Of a stretch of DNA of 64,000 nt, positions 38,845-48,600 are shown piece by piece. The notes beneath the pieces were generated by a model, which was not told the origin of the DNA, did no database searches, and saw nothing but the letters and a program-made list of their open reading frames with translations. The stretch's first letter is position 1; every line of letters begins with the position of its first letter. Location of the stretch: positions 2,986,001 through 3,050,000 of the forward strand of contig NW_027118693.1 of assembly GCF_036417845.1 (NCBI RefSeq), given 5' to 3'. This stretch comes from Apteryx mantelli (lineage: Eukaryota; Chordata; Aves; Apterygiformes; Apterygidae). A program made the translations under genes and the position numbers.

Positions 38845-38953
38845 AAGAAGGATCTTATTGCCAGCAATAATACTTAAAAACTGAGAAATACGACTCCTGC
38901 TGCTCCTTACCAGTACCCAAGAGCAAACAAAACAGAACAGATTATTTTATCTG
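38845..38953 (+). repeat. 5' LTR remnant (R/U5 part)
   Basis: About 110 bp align with the last 110 bp of the 3' LTR: CTTATTGCCAGCAATAAT against CTTATTGCTAGCAATAAA, then GACTCCTGCTGCTCCTTACCA against GACTCCTGCTGCTCATTACCA. The U3 part is absent and degenerate satellite is found instead. The polyadenylation signal of the 3' copy (AATAAA) is AATAAT here (38866-38871). The many differences between the two copies suggest an old insertion. Confidence 0.8.
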
Positions 38954-38955
38954 TT

Positions 38956-38973
38956 TGGCACCCCAGACAGAAC
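38956..38973 (+). other. Candidate primer binding site
   Basis: TGGCACCCCAGACAGAAC follows the end of the 5' LTR remnant within about 3 bp, the position where a tRNA primer binding site begins with TGG. I cannot assign it to a tRNA with confidence, and mutation since insertion is likely. Confidence 0.4.
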
Positions 38974-39039
38974 ACAGCGAGGTTCCCATCTGGTGAGCAC
39001 TGGCACTGGTCTTGCATGCCTATGTTTATCAGCTGCGAG

Positions 39040-39825
39040 CTCCCGGAGATCTACTTCAATGGGCACAGCAAATGCCCCGGGTGTGGGAGGACCCGGAGAA
39101 GGCAGCTCAACCTGTTTCTGCAATAGTAAAGGGACATTACCTTTGTTAGGGGGGTGTTCAAGTATTGTTACAACAGATATTTTATCCAGGGGATAGAGAA
39201 CAGATATTGGGAAAAGGTTAGGGAATTGGCAGACTGAGATAGAAACCGACAACGTTGACAAGTAGATCCGAATTGGGATTATAATAATACAAATGATTGG
39301 GCAGCATGTGAAATGGCATGCCAAAATCTGGTTTTAGCTATAAGAACTGCCGGGCAAATGGGTGTTATCTCAGAAAAGGTACTATCGTTAGCAAAAGTCT
39401 GAGGAACACTCAATTTTTGTAACAGTCTGCTTGCGGCAAACTATGCTGTTATGCTATGGAGGGATGTCTGTGGAAATGTTAATGAAAGGCTGGCAGTGAG
39501 CGTATTGGTCCAGCAAGCAGCACCAGCTATCCACGAGTATTTCAGAAAACATGCTCCCGGGTGGCGGGGAGAGAATTTACGGACGATACTATCGTTAGCA
39601 ACTTTCATATACGATGGAAGATCAGCAAAAGAAAGGAAGGAGAAGGAAAGGCGAAAGCGGGAGGAAGTGAGTATGTTGGCAGCAGCGCTGGGAGGAATTC
39701 CAAAGATGAAAGGAAAGGGAATAAATGTGAGTGGATGAGGTCAAAGAGGAAGAGGGACCAGAAGAGCAGGAATGGGTGTAAAACAGCACCCGCCTTTCCT
39801 GGGAGGCTGAACAGGGATTTGAGCC
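39040..39825 (+). pseudogene. Retroviral gag remnant
   Basis: Pieces of a gamma-like capsid are spread over several frames. A WAQQMPRVWEDP-like piece begins near 39056. A segment with PGDREQILGKVRELAD follows near 39185, then a piece with NDWAACEMACQNL near 39290 that ends in a stop before 39405. An open frame at 39451-39738 holds a late capsid segment that finishes in a highly charged helix (KERKEKERRKREE), typical of the capsid C-terminus of gamma-like viruses. The nucleocapsid zinc knuckle and the protease expected next were not found, so a deletion joins this region to reverse transcriptase. A short motif, ACTATCGTTAGCAA, appears near 39383 and again near 39588 and may mark a small internal duplication. 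Confidence 0.7.
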
Positions 39826-40640
39826 TGTGATTGCTGATTTGATTAAGAATGGAATTATAGTACAATGTACTTCCCCTTGTAATACCCCTGTATTGCCTGT
39901 GAAGAAACCAAAACTGGACCCAAATGGGGAACTGGTATACCGCTTTGTACAAGATTTGCAAGCAATTAATAAAATAGTGGATCTACCACACCCTGTGGTC
40001 CCTGATCTGATCCAAGTCCTTACGGAAATTCCCTCAGATGCAAACTGTTTTACTGTTGTGGATCTAACGGCAGCTTTCTTTACTATACCAGTCCATGAAG
40101 AGTCACAGTTCCTCTTTGCCTTTACTTGGAAAGCACAGCAGTGTGCATGGACCAGACTGCCACAAGGATTCATGGATTCTTCCACACTGTTTTCGAGAAT
40201 ATTGAAAAGAGATTTACAAACGATTATGCTGTCAAAAACCATCCCTAAACTGATACAATATATAGATGACTTGTTGATTGTGAGTACTGATTGTGATGTT
40301 TGTTAGCCAGATAGTAAAACATTGTTGTGTGCCCCAGCGGAAAAGGTGCATAAAGTCTCCCTTGCCAAAAGGCAGTTGTGCCAGCAACAAGTTAATTATT
40401 TGGGAATGATAATTCGGTCAGGAGAGAGATTGATCTCATCGGAGTGAATACAAGCAAGCCAGGAAATACTAGTCCTTCAGATGAAAAGGCAGGTTAGGGC
40501 CTTTTTAGGTGCAATAGGATTTAATAGGTATTGGATACCCGGATTTAGTGAAAAAGCAAAGGTATTAACACAGTTAACTAAGGATAGTGAACCAGATTTA
40601 ATGGTGTGGACTCCAGAGGTGGAAAAAGCATTTAAGAGTT
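39775..40640 (+). pseudogene. Retroviral pol: reverse transcriptase
   Basis: The open part at 39827-40306 (159 codons) covers fingers and palm: VLPVKKP near residue 23, a VQDLQAINK block, VVDLTAAFF with the first catalytic Asp, the LPQGF motif, and YIDDLL with the catalytic Asp pair near its end. The homology begins before the first Met, at SWEAEQGFEPVIADL, with an in-frame stop just upstream, so the first Met is not a biological start. A stop follows at 40304. Thumb and connection homology (for example NYLGM near 40395) continues in broken frames to about 40640. Confidence 0.9.
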
Positions 40641-40653
40641 AAAGCAGGAAGTT

Positions 40654-41450
40654 ATGGAAGCTCCCGCTCTAGCTTTACCGGACTCTGGTAAGCCCTTTGT
40701 GTTATATCTGAATGAACGAAAGGGAATCACAAGCAGTGTGCTAGTTCACAAAACTGCCCGGCGCTGGCATGCGATAGCTTATCAGTATGAGCTAGTTTTG
40801 CTCACTGAACCAAATGTAATGTTAGAACAGTGTGATACGCTAAACCCAGCTACTCTGTTACCAGAAATACTGCAAGCTAAGGAAAAATTATTTCACAATT
40901 GCTTGGAAACAATAGATTTGAGGCTGACTGTTCTGCCTACTGTGGAAGAAGAGCCCCTGCACAATCCGGATTTGATATTGTTCTGTGATGGATCATCATA
41001 CTATGAAAAGGGTCGAAGGGTTGCTGGGTATGCAGTAACTACGCAATGTATATATAGTGCTGGAAGCGGGATCCCTTCCAGGACATTTTGGGGCTCAGGT
41101 GGTGGAATTGATAGCCTTAACCCGAGCATGTATTATAGCCATGAATAAGACTGCTAATATCTATATGGACTCCAAATACGCTTTGGGAGTGATATTTGCA
41201 ACGGGAATAATTTGGAGAGAAAAAGGGGTTTTGACTGTGGCAGGACATCAAGTAGCCCTCCGAGATCAGATTGTAGAGTTATTAAGGGCTTTGGAAAAAT
41301 CTCTGCAGTTAGCAATCCTGTATCAGAGGGCTCACCAACGAGACGCTTTGGATATAACTAAGGGAAATAACCTTGCTGATGCCACAGCAAAAGCAGCTGC
41401 CCTACAACCACTGCCTATCAAACTCGGGCCACGAGAAGAAATGGTAATGA
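40654..41450 (+). pseudogene. Retroviral pol: connection and RNase H
   Basis: The frame 40654-41148 holds the connection domain and the start of RNase H, with ILFCDGSSYY carrying the first catalytic Asp near 40972-41000. Homology then shifts frame at about 41070-41095 and continues in 41057-41701: AQVVELIALTRA supplies the conserved Glu, IYMDSKYA the next Asp, and NNLADATAKAAA the final Asp region. The frameshift separates the catalytic residues, so no whole RNase H can be made. Confidence 0.85.
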
Positions 41451-41499
41451 CTGAAACTATAGAAGAACTGGAGGAAGAACACCAAGCAACACCTAAGGA

Positions 41500-42612
41500 A
41501 GAGGTAGAAGGATGGAAGCGTTTGGGAGCAGAACAAAAAAAGGGGATATGTTTTTTGCAGGGAAAACCGTTGCTCCCTAAGATCATGTTGATAACACTAG
41601 TAAGAGGACTCCATGGACAGATGCATGGGGGGATGTTGTATTTAGACAACCACATTTCCCAGTCATGGGCAGCACCTGGTTTGACTCAAGCAATTTTATA
41701 AATAACGAAACAGTGTTTAGTATGCATGGAATACAACACTAAATCAAAGATAGAAGCTAAAATAAAAGGAGGGCGTCGTTAGGCTTGGATGCCGTTTCAA
41801 AAATTACAAACGGATTTTGCAGACATGACCCTGAAAGAAGGACAGAAATATCTGTTAGTCATAGTTGAACAATTATCCCGTTGGGTGGAAGCATTCCCAG
41901 TCAGGAAGGCTACAGCCCAAGCGGTAGTAAAAGCCTTACTGAAAGATATCATACCACACGTTGGGGTACCGGAGGAAATAGATTCTGATAAAGGAGCTCA
42001 TTTTACTGCTGAAATACTAAAAGCAATATATGAAACACTGGAAATTCAGAGAAGACTATGTACACCTTATCATCCTCAATCCTCAGGGCAAGTAGAAAGG
42101 ATGAATCGTATACTAAAATGAAGTTAGCCAAAATTTGCAGGGAGACTCAGTGGAAGGGGACAGAAGCATTGCCATTAGCGTTATGGGAATTAAGGCGGTG
42201 CCTGGGCACAAGCCATGGGTTGACCCCTTTGAAATTTTGTTTGGCAGACCAGGTAGGATGCCAGGAACTTTTGTGCCAGCACATACCTGCCCTTTGGCAG
42301 GAGATGAAGCTGTTACCCAATACGTTATGTGTCTGCAGAATAGTTTCAAGAATAAGAGATATACAGCTGTAATTACCCAACCTCTGCCTTTAGGAGATTA
42401 CCTCCATCCATACTGACTGGGAGATTATGGTATTGTAAAAACTCATAAAGCCAAAACCATGTTACAACCAAACTGGGAGGGCCCTGTACAGGTGTTATTG
42501 TGCCCTTATTCTGCTCTTAAGGTTGCAGGTAAAGAAACCTGGATTCATCACTCCCAAGTAAAGGCGGCCCCCAGCACTGCGACCTCCTCAGAGGCCATTC
42601 CAGTTTCTTGAG
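41500..42612 (+). pseudogene. Retroviral pol: integrase
   Basis: The N-terminal zinc-binding part is split: a His pair (LHGQMHGG) in the frame ending at 41701 and CLVC after the stop. The catalytic core is open at 41789-42121, with QTDFADM (first Asp), DSDKGAHF (second Asp) and PQSSGQVERMN (Glu), the D,D-35-E arrangement. A stop at 42119 ends this frame. The C-terminal domain continues in other frames with GDYGIV, then NWEGPVQVLL and WIHHSQVKAAP, the GPY/F-type module found in gamma-like integrases. At least two stops or shifts break the domain. Confidence 0.88.
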
Positions 42613-42708
42613 CATCTGCTGCAGAAGAGAGAATACCTGTGCAACAGCAGGAAAACCTCTTCAAGGAAAACTGTATTTATTTGTTACACTCTGTAATTAT
42701 TTTGTGCT

Positions 42709-43378
42709 ATGTGTTTAAATGTGATTTCTGGGTCATTTCTGTCTTTTATAGCTATTACAAGTTTAACCCTAGGCTGGGAAAATAATCACACTGTACAATT
42801 TATGACTAAGGTCTCACAAGTAGGGAATGTGTCAGAATGTTGGTACTGCCTATACCAGCCTCAATCCCTGGACACCAGTTTTGGTTGTCTAGCAGAGCCT
42901 GTTTCTGCTTTGGGCTGCTATCAGTCCAGTTTGACATATTTACACCCTAGGGTGCCAGATTTTTGGCAGCAACCCTTTAAGGCACATTCCTATGATAAAG
43001 CTCCATGGCATGTCAACACGCCTTAAAAAATCTACAAATAGAAGTGAGCTCTCTCTCTCAATTAGCCATCCAAAATCGATGGGCTTTAGTTTACCTGTTG
43101 GCCACATTTGTTTTTATGCAAACAAATCAAAACAAACTGAATATGATGTAAATGTCATTCAACGACATGTTCGTACCTTCCATCGGATAGCCAAAGAGCA
43201 GTCCCTGTCCAATAGCCTAGCAGCAGAGTGGTCGTGGTTGTGGTCATGGCTACCAGATCTGGGAGGGTGGACCAGATGTGTTTTAATAATTTTAATGTTA
43301 ATTCTGGCAGTAGGAACTGTGCTTTTCTGTTGTATCTCATGCATGGGTCAAATACGCCTCTCATGTGTAAGGGGATAA
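42709..43378 (+). pseudogene. Retroviral env remnant
   Basis: The frame at 42709-43026 begins with a hydrophobic stretch that fits a signal peptide, followed by a short cysteine-rich piece (CWYC motif near residue 46) and a stop. Most of the surface subunit is missing. Part of the transmembrane subunit ectodomain follows in another frame near 43020-43130, with an AIQNRWAL segment like the helical region after the fusion core. The last frame, to 43378, has a Trp-rich juxtamembrane segment, one membrane span of about 24 residues and a short Cys-containing tail. The protein is broken at two or more points and lacks the furin-site region. It should not yield a functional envelope. Confidence 0.75.
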
Positions 43379-43421
43379 AAGTATAGACCAGCATAACATT
43401 GGAAGCAGGCATGCATGAAAT

Positions 43422-43433
43422 AAAAGGAGGGAA
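43422..43433 (+). other. Polypurine tract
   Basis: AAAAGGAGGGAA stands directly before the TG that starts the 3' LTR. This is the standard position for plus-strand priming in retroviruses and fixes the LTR boundary. Confidence 0.8.
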
Positions 43434-43940
43434 TGTTAAGAAAATTTCCACTATACTCTAGTTTTGCAGAGAAAGAACATGCAAGGTCACAGCGCCCTGC
43501 AAGCAGAACATCTTCTCTGACCTTGCCTTAGCCCTGTTTTTCGTACAAAGTTGAAGAACTGCGAAGAAGCCAGTTTAACCCAGCCAGCAGCACAAAAAGT
43601 TCTTCAAAGGTAACACCAAAGGAGGTGTAAATTAGCAAATGAATACTTATAAGATGGATCAAATAAGGCTGGAATGGAACTACTTCTTACTGTATCATGG
43701 CAAGGGGATTGGTAGAACTGAGAATCGTGGCTAGATCTGGTTAGTTATGTAAACTAAAGTGTTGAATATGTAACAACTTACTACTGCTTAAAAGTGGTAA
43801 CAGAAAGCTGCTTGGGTCCCTTCTTCTGCTCTAAGAGGCACCTTATTGCTAGCAATAAAACTTTAAAATTTAGAAATCTGACTCCTGCTGCTCATTACCA
43901 CTGCCCGTGAACGCACAAAAGAAAAAAGATGATTTTAACA
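43434..43940 (+). repeat. 3' LTR of the provirus (507 bp)
   Basis: It starts with TGTTAAGAAAAT and ends with GATTTTAACA, giving the short inverted TG...CA termini (TGTTAA/TTAACA). A TATA-like TTATAAGATG lies near 43649 and an AATAAA polyadenylation signal at 43854-43859. The last 110 bp match the 5' LTR remnant. It abuts inverted satellite monomers at 43941. No target-site duplication can be tested because the 5' end is truncated. Confidence 0.9.
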
Positions 43941-44175
43941 CGAGTGACCTCACAACCAAAAACTGCACCCACAGGACCAGCACTGGCCTATCAGGCCCTG
44001 TGGCCCAAGTGACATCACAACCACAGACTGCACCCACAGGAACAGCACTGGCCTATCAGGCACTGAGCCACAAGTGACCTCACAACCACAAACTGCAGCC
44101 ACATCACCAGCACTGCCCTATCAGGCACTCAGGCACAACTGACCTCGCAACCACAAACTGCAGCCATATGCCTGG
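43941..44175 (-). repeat. Inverted satellite monomers, right of provirus
   Basis: About 3.6 copies of the same 65-bp satellite in the opposite orientation: GTGACCTCACAACC, AACTGCACCCACAGGACCAGCACTGG, CCTATCAGGC and so on are the reverse complement of the main monomer. They are more diverged than the main array, for example CAGGCCCTGTGGCCC in place of CAGGCACTGAGCCAC. The first unit begins mid-monomer at the LTR end. The last stops mid-monomer at the next LTR. Confidence 0.93.
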
Positions 44176-44761
44176 TGTTATGGACAATTAGGCTCGCTGG
44201 CCACTATAACAGGGTCTGACCCTAGGTTCCCGCTGAGGCAAAAGTTCAAAGTCAGAATGGAACAACACAAATTTTAATGATGCACGTACAGTAATTACAG
44301 CTCGAGCTGGGTGTCTCTGAAGAGAGACCCCGAACAAAGAAATCCCTGGGCAATTATACCCTTACAATCTAAATTCCCACCCTCATGCGATAGTTTGGAC
44401 CAATATTAATATTTAGACCTGGGGTCTTCCCCTTCTTCATTGGGTTCCTTCATTGTCTCTAGGCAGGCTGCTTCTTATCCTATTTTCAAGGTTGCAGCTT
44501 CTGCTCTCGGTTTTAACTTCTTTATCTTCCCGCCTTGAACCAGCTCTGGGGCCCTCTTTCCCATAACTAGGTAATATCTAGGAGAAAGTTCACAGCTTGC
44601 GGCCTAAGACTTCAGCAAATTCAGCTACTAATGCTAAGCAAGTTATGCTAAGCGATCAACTCTAGACAGCTTCAGTCCAATATTCTTTAACAACTATTTC
44701 CCCTCGCTATCTGCCAGGAACCCACAAATGTCTGGGAGACTCAAGGCCGTCACAAATGACA
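44176..44761 (-). mobile_element. Antisense solo LTR, second retroviral family
   Basis: Read on the minus strand it begins TGTCATTTGTGACGG and ends CCATAACA. Inside are a TATAAT-like box (GGGTATAATTGCC, near 44355), a self-complementary TCTCTCTTCAGAGA soon after, and an ATTAAA-type polyadenylation signal (near 44275), the order expected of U3-R-U5. No adjoining internal region is seen. An alternative 5' end is TGTTGGTGTC at 44774. I saw no clear target-site duplication, and the family is not identified. Confidence 0.65.
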
Positions 44762-44774
44762 GGAGACACCAACA

Positions 44775-45268
44775 TGTGTTTGGGCAGTATATGCATTTCC
44801 GTTGGACAGTAGTGTAACGAGGGCTACGGGCTGAGGCACCAACCTCTACCCTGGAAGTGGTCACAGCAGAAGGGAATGGCTCCCATCCAAGGAACCTGCA
44901 GTCAGGAAAGTACTGCCACTCCCCATCTCCCTCCCTGTCCGCTCACATTTCACCCCAGATGAATTCCCTCTCAACACAGGAGGAAGAAAGAAAAAAAAAA
45001 AAAAAGACAACATTGTAAAATTTCCCATGCACAGCAACACCACTTTATTGTCTGTCAAGGAAGCAACAAGAATGGGACATTATTTCCCTTCCCTTCTAAA
45101 CCATGCAATTTAATTGATTTAATATCTTCTCTTCCCTTCTGCTTTCCACCAATATTCTCATTGCTGTGTTCCTCTCAGGGGATACCTAATGTGCAGCCTA
45201 CTATTTCCCATATTGACCTTACTACTTTGCAGAACCAGCAGTGTGTTGTACAGAGGAGTGCAAAACTG
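44775..45268. other. Intergenic, 3' flank of the first receptor
   Basis: No gene recognised. It holds a 15-A run at 44991-45005 and, on the minus strand, the likely polyadenylation signal of the receptor to the right. Confidence 0.6.
45044..45049 (-). terminator. Candidate polyadenylation signal of the first receptor
   Basis: AATAAA on the minus strand, about 220 nt after the stop codon, followed by a GT-rich stretch (GTGGTGTTGCTGTG). Position and context fit a vertebrate cleavage signal, but transcription data are absent. Confidence 0.5.
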
Positions 45269-46225
45269 CTATGAGCTCTGGGTACAAGCCAGAGCATTCC
45301 TGACCACTTTTCTGAGGGCCTCCCTGACCTCCCTGTTCCGCAAGCTGTAGATGAGAGGGTTGAGCAGGGGCGTGAGGACGGTGTAGAAAAAGGAGAAGAC
45401 TTTGTTGAGCTGCCTCAGAGGGGCTGTTCTGGCTATCAGGTAGACAACGGTGAGGGTGCCATAGAAAACCGTGACAACGGTGAGGTGAGAGGAGCAGGTG
45501 GAGAAGGCCTTCTGCCTGCCCACACTAGATGGGATCTTCAGGATAGCAGCTCTGATGCACACATAGGATGCCAGTGTGAATAGGAAGGGGGAGACTACAT
45601 CCAAGAGAGACAGTGTGAAACCTAGTAGTTTGACAACACTGGTGTCACTGCAGGTAAGCTCCAGCAAAGGGATAAAATCACAGAAGAAGTGGTCCATTGC
45701 CTTGGGGCCACAGAACCTTAAGTGGGATAAGAAAAAAGTGGCTATTGTAGTGAGAAGGAATCCCAGTAGCCATGATGCTGCTGCCAGCCGTAGAGAGACC
45801 TTCCAGGTCATGAGGCTTGCATAGAGCAGGGGCTGGCATATGGCCAAGTACCGATTGCAGGCCATGGCTGTGAGCAGGAAACACTCAGTAGCTGCAAAAG
45901 AACCAAAGAAATAGAGCTGAGCCATACAGTCATGAGCAGAGATGGTCCTGTCCCCAGCCAGGAAGCTGGCCAGCAGCCGGGGCAGGATGGTGGAGCTGTA
46001 GCAAGTCTCCAAGGAGGACAGATTGGCCAGGAAGAAGTACATGGGAGTGTGCAGATGCTGGTCTGCCACCACGAGCACAACGATGAGGATGTTCCCAGAC
46101 ACGATGACCAAGTAGATCATAAGCAAGAGGAGGAAGAGTGGTGTCTGGAGTGAGGGGACACTCTCCATTCCCAACAGGAGAAACTCTACTGGTGATGTGC
46201 GGTTGTCCCATTCCCCTTTCTCCAT
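45269..46225 (-). CDS. Olfactory receptor, class II, intact
   Basis: A 318-residue seven-helix odorant receptor, expected in the ciliary membrane of olfactory neurons and coupled to G-olf. The single-exon frame is complete and of normal length. Visible landmarks: glycosylation site NRT at 8-10, GN in helix 1 (44-45), LHTPMYFFL (58-66), Cys100 for the disulfide with the second extracellular loop (Cys172, 182, 192 present), SY in helix 5 (220-221), KAFSTCSSHL (239-248) and PLLNPLIYSLRN (286-297). The helix-3 motif is MACNRYLAIC (121-130), so the DRY Asp is Asn. The start was chosen because the Met precedes the glycosylation site by the usual few residues and the length matches the family. The pattern of the first half resembles OR families 6 and 11, but the family is not certain. 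The ligand is unknown. Confidence 0.93.
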   Translation of the reverse strand: MEKGEWDNRTSPVEFLLLGMESVPSLQTPLFLLLLMIYLVIVSGNILIVVLVVADQHLHTPMYFFLANLSSLETCYSSTILPRLLASFLAGDRTISAHDCMAQLYFFGSFAATECFLLTAMACNRYLAICQPLLYASLMTWKVSLRLAAASWLLGFLLTTIATFFLSHLRFCGPKAMDHFFCDFIPLLELTCSDTSVVKLLGFTLSLLDVVSPFLFTLASYVCIRAAILKIPSSVGRQKAFSTCSSHLTVVTVFYGTLTVVYLIARTAPLRQLNKVFSFFYTVLTPLLNPLIYSLRNREVREALRKVVRNALACTQSS

Positions 46226-46269
46226 GAATCACCGCAGGTCCCTCATTCCTCTTTTGCCAGCAAGGCAAC

Positions 46270-46284
46270 CTACAAGAAAGAGGA
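46270..46284 (-). promoter_or_regulatory. Candidate splice acceptor upstream of first receptor
   Basis: On the minus strand CCTCTTTCTTGTAG ends at 46270, about 45 nt before the start codon. Olfactory receptor genes usually have an untranslated first exon spliced to the coding exon, and this pyrimidine-rich AG is well placed for that. No upstream exon was identified. Confidence 0.45.
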
Positions 46285-46289
46285 TTCAT

Positions 46290-48352
46290 TTCTTTCTTTT
46301 GTTCTTGTATAAAAGAATCGTGGAGGAAGTTTCTGTCAGAGAAAACACGGACTTTGGCCCTTCTCTGACTGTGTTTGTGTCCCCTTTATGGCCTCCAGGA
46401 CTAGGGAAAGGAGAGAATATGGTTCTCCCGGAGACTTAAGCCGTGTATCTAAAGAGAAGCCCCTTCTAGGGGAACCACAGAGGTGAGCTGCTCCACGGAG
46501 GTGCTCATTCCCTGCTTGCGGGGGGAGTTAGAGGAGAGAAAGCATTCACTCAGCCTGTGACAGGGTCTCTCCTACACCTGAAGTTATTCTGAAGAGCAAC
46601 CACAGTCCCTACCAGGCAAGAAAATCCCTTTATGTGAGCACATCATGTCAGAAGCCCTTTCTCCCCAAAGGAGGAGGAGGGGCACTGCACCAAGCAGCTG
46701 ATTTCAGCTCTCTGAAACACTTGTCTTGGAAGGGACAGGCTGCATGCTTCCTTTGACAGTGTGTGGATCAGGAGTTGACATCAATGGCACCGTGCAGCAT
46801 GACTGCGTGAGAGGGCTCTCAGAGAGCCCCCCCCCCCACAGGCTTGAGAGAGACAAGTGAGATAGATGTGAGAGAAGATGGACACCTGAGCTGATCAGCC
46901 AATATGGGCAAGAGAGATTTTGAGCAGGGTGGAAGAGAAGAGCACAGGGAAGATCATTCGCTTTGTGTAGTTCCCCCCTCAGCAATGGTTTCTGAGGGCT
47001 TTGGGGCTGCCTCGCGGTGCAGCCCAGCAGCTGGACCTCAGCCCTGACAGCTGTGCTCGCGAGGCTCCCTGAGCAGCTTTGCTGGGAGCAGGGGTGGGTG
47101 CTTCCATGGTGAGTGCTGGGTGAGATTGGGAAGAAGCATTGTTCCCCTCCTGTTAAAGGCAAACGCCCAAGATATGCCCGTGTGCATGGCCAGGGAATTC
47201 CCTGCTGGAGAAACACAGCCCTCTATCTGGATCCCACCTCCCAGCTGAGGTGTGGGTGCCCCCGGCAGGGCTCTGGGGTGGCCCAGGAGCAGCAAAGGCA
47301 TAAAGTCTAACTCTGCACCCACTGGCAAGCTCACCAGCACTCTGCTCATCAAACAAGGGAATCGAGGAAATGCGTAGAGGGAAGAGGGAAATGGTGGGGG
47401 AAAGGCATGCAAAAAAGGACATGCCCGTACCATTCTTGCCCAGAGGTGCCACCATGCAAAGCCTCACCAGCTCCAGAGGAACAGACCTGACTCAGAAGAC
47501 ACAACACAAAGCTGCAATCCTCAGGATGATGTGACGACCTCTGTGCTGATTGTTCCTGGGAAGGACGATCAAGCTGAGGTCTCAGCTCCTGTCTCTTCCC
47601 CACCATGTCCTTCTCTTCCTTGAGCTCTCTGCAAACCTTGTCCCAGGGCTCAGGCATTGCTCTGCCCTTGCCATCTTCTTCTAGCAGCTCCTGTGGCATG
47701 TGTCCAGCAGCACATGAATGCCCCCTGCTCTCCACACTGTCCTGGGGTTAATAGCACTAAGGAGTCTCTGAAGGATAAAGCTGCAGCTCGTCTCTCCCCA
47801 GGGACTGCAGAGAAAGAACAGTGCTTAATTGGCAGGAGAAAGAAACCTCTGAGCTCCTGGAAACTTTGAAAACTCCTCTGGCATGTGGCTCTCCCCATAA
47901 CTCTCATTCGCTCTAAACCTGGGACATGCCCCTTTGAAAAGGAAACTGAGGCAGAGAAATCATCAGGACTCCTCCAAACTCCTGAGGAAAAGTCAGAAGG
48001 AGAGATCCCATGCATGGGCTTCCCCTCACCTCCCTGCAGATGACTGTCTGTTCACTGACTCTCTCAGGTTTCGAGAGCCCTGATGGCCTGAGCTGGTCCC
48101 CCAGCCTCCCATGATGGTCAGTGGGAAGGGAGAGGCCGAGTCACAGGCACTTCCTCCCAGGCATGCAGACTTGTGCTGTGGGACAGGGTGAGCCCCCCCC
48201 CTCCCCTTGGGTGCCAGGCTCTGCGCCCTGAGATGCAGGGGCCTGGCAGGTTGGGGGCTGAATGGAGCGGAGCTATGGATATGTCCCCCCCGGTTTATGT
48301 CCATCTCTTGTGTTTGGGAGATGCCCATGAGCCTCCATGGCTTCCAGCATGT
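46290..48352. other. GC-rich intergenic, no gene recognised
   Basis: About 2 kb with many short overlapping frames on both strands, as expected from GC-rich DNA. None shows a known domain. A C-run lies near 46830-46840 and another near 48190. It may include noncoding exons of the receptor to the left. Confidence 0.5.
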
Positions 48353-48600
48353 TACAGGGACCAGTAATGGGAATCACATTTGCACTGTGTCCCAACTGTA
48401 TATTGCAATTGCAATATCCTGCTAAGTTTAAGTTAGATGTGTGTTGTGATTTCAGTATATAGCTGTATCATTCTGCTAAATTCAAATCACATGTAATGTC
48501 AAATGTCTTCAGATATGTACATTTGATATTAAGCATTACATCCTCTCCGCATGGGAAAAGTAAGAGACCCTGGTCATAGAGTATTGGACTCTGGGAGTGG
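48353..48600 (+). repeat. LTR-like dispersed repeat, copy A
   Basis: This 250-bp stretch matches 58352-58560. Shared blocks include GACCAGTAATGGGAATCACAT, GTGATTTCAGTATA and, at the end, a TTGGACTCTG block. Copy B carries a TATA box upstream and an ATTAAA signal inside, so both look like the R/U5 end of the same LTR family. TGGACTCTGGGAGTGGGG at the end of this copy resembles a tRNA-Leu primer site as used by ERV-L elements, but with several mismatches, so this is only a suggestion. Confidence 0.55.

Larger units (their letters stand above)
38841..43940 (+). mobile_element. Broken gamma-like endogenous retrovirus
   Basis: A provirus about 5.1 kb long with the order 5' LTR remnant, gag remnant, pol, env remnant, polypurine tract, 3' LTR. 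The reverse transcriptase has LPQGF and YIDD, the integrase ends with a W-x-GP type C-terminal domain, and env lies after pol with a single membrane anchor, all as in class I (gamma-like) elements. No recognisable protease or nucleocapsid zinc knuckle is left between gag and pol, most of the envelope surface subunit is missing, and stop codons or frameshifts interrupt every region. It cannot encode complete proteins. It lies between satellite monomers of opposite orientation. Its named subfamily is not resolved. Confidence 0.92.

Noticed and set aside
38956..38973. Assignment of the provirus to a specific tRNA primer family
   Set aside because: The candidate site does not match any primer complement that I can state with confidence.
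38947..39324. 125-residue frame on the minus strand over the gag remnant
   Set aside because: It overlaps gag homology on the + strand and has no recognisable domain.
39605..40242. Minus-strand frames of 118 and 206 residues opposite reverse transcriptase
   Set aside because: They are shadows of the conserved + strand reverse transcriptase.
45576..46289. Other frames within the first receptor
   Set aside because: They lie in other phases of the intact 318-codon receptor, which carries all family motifs.
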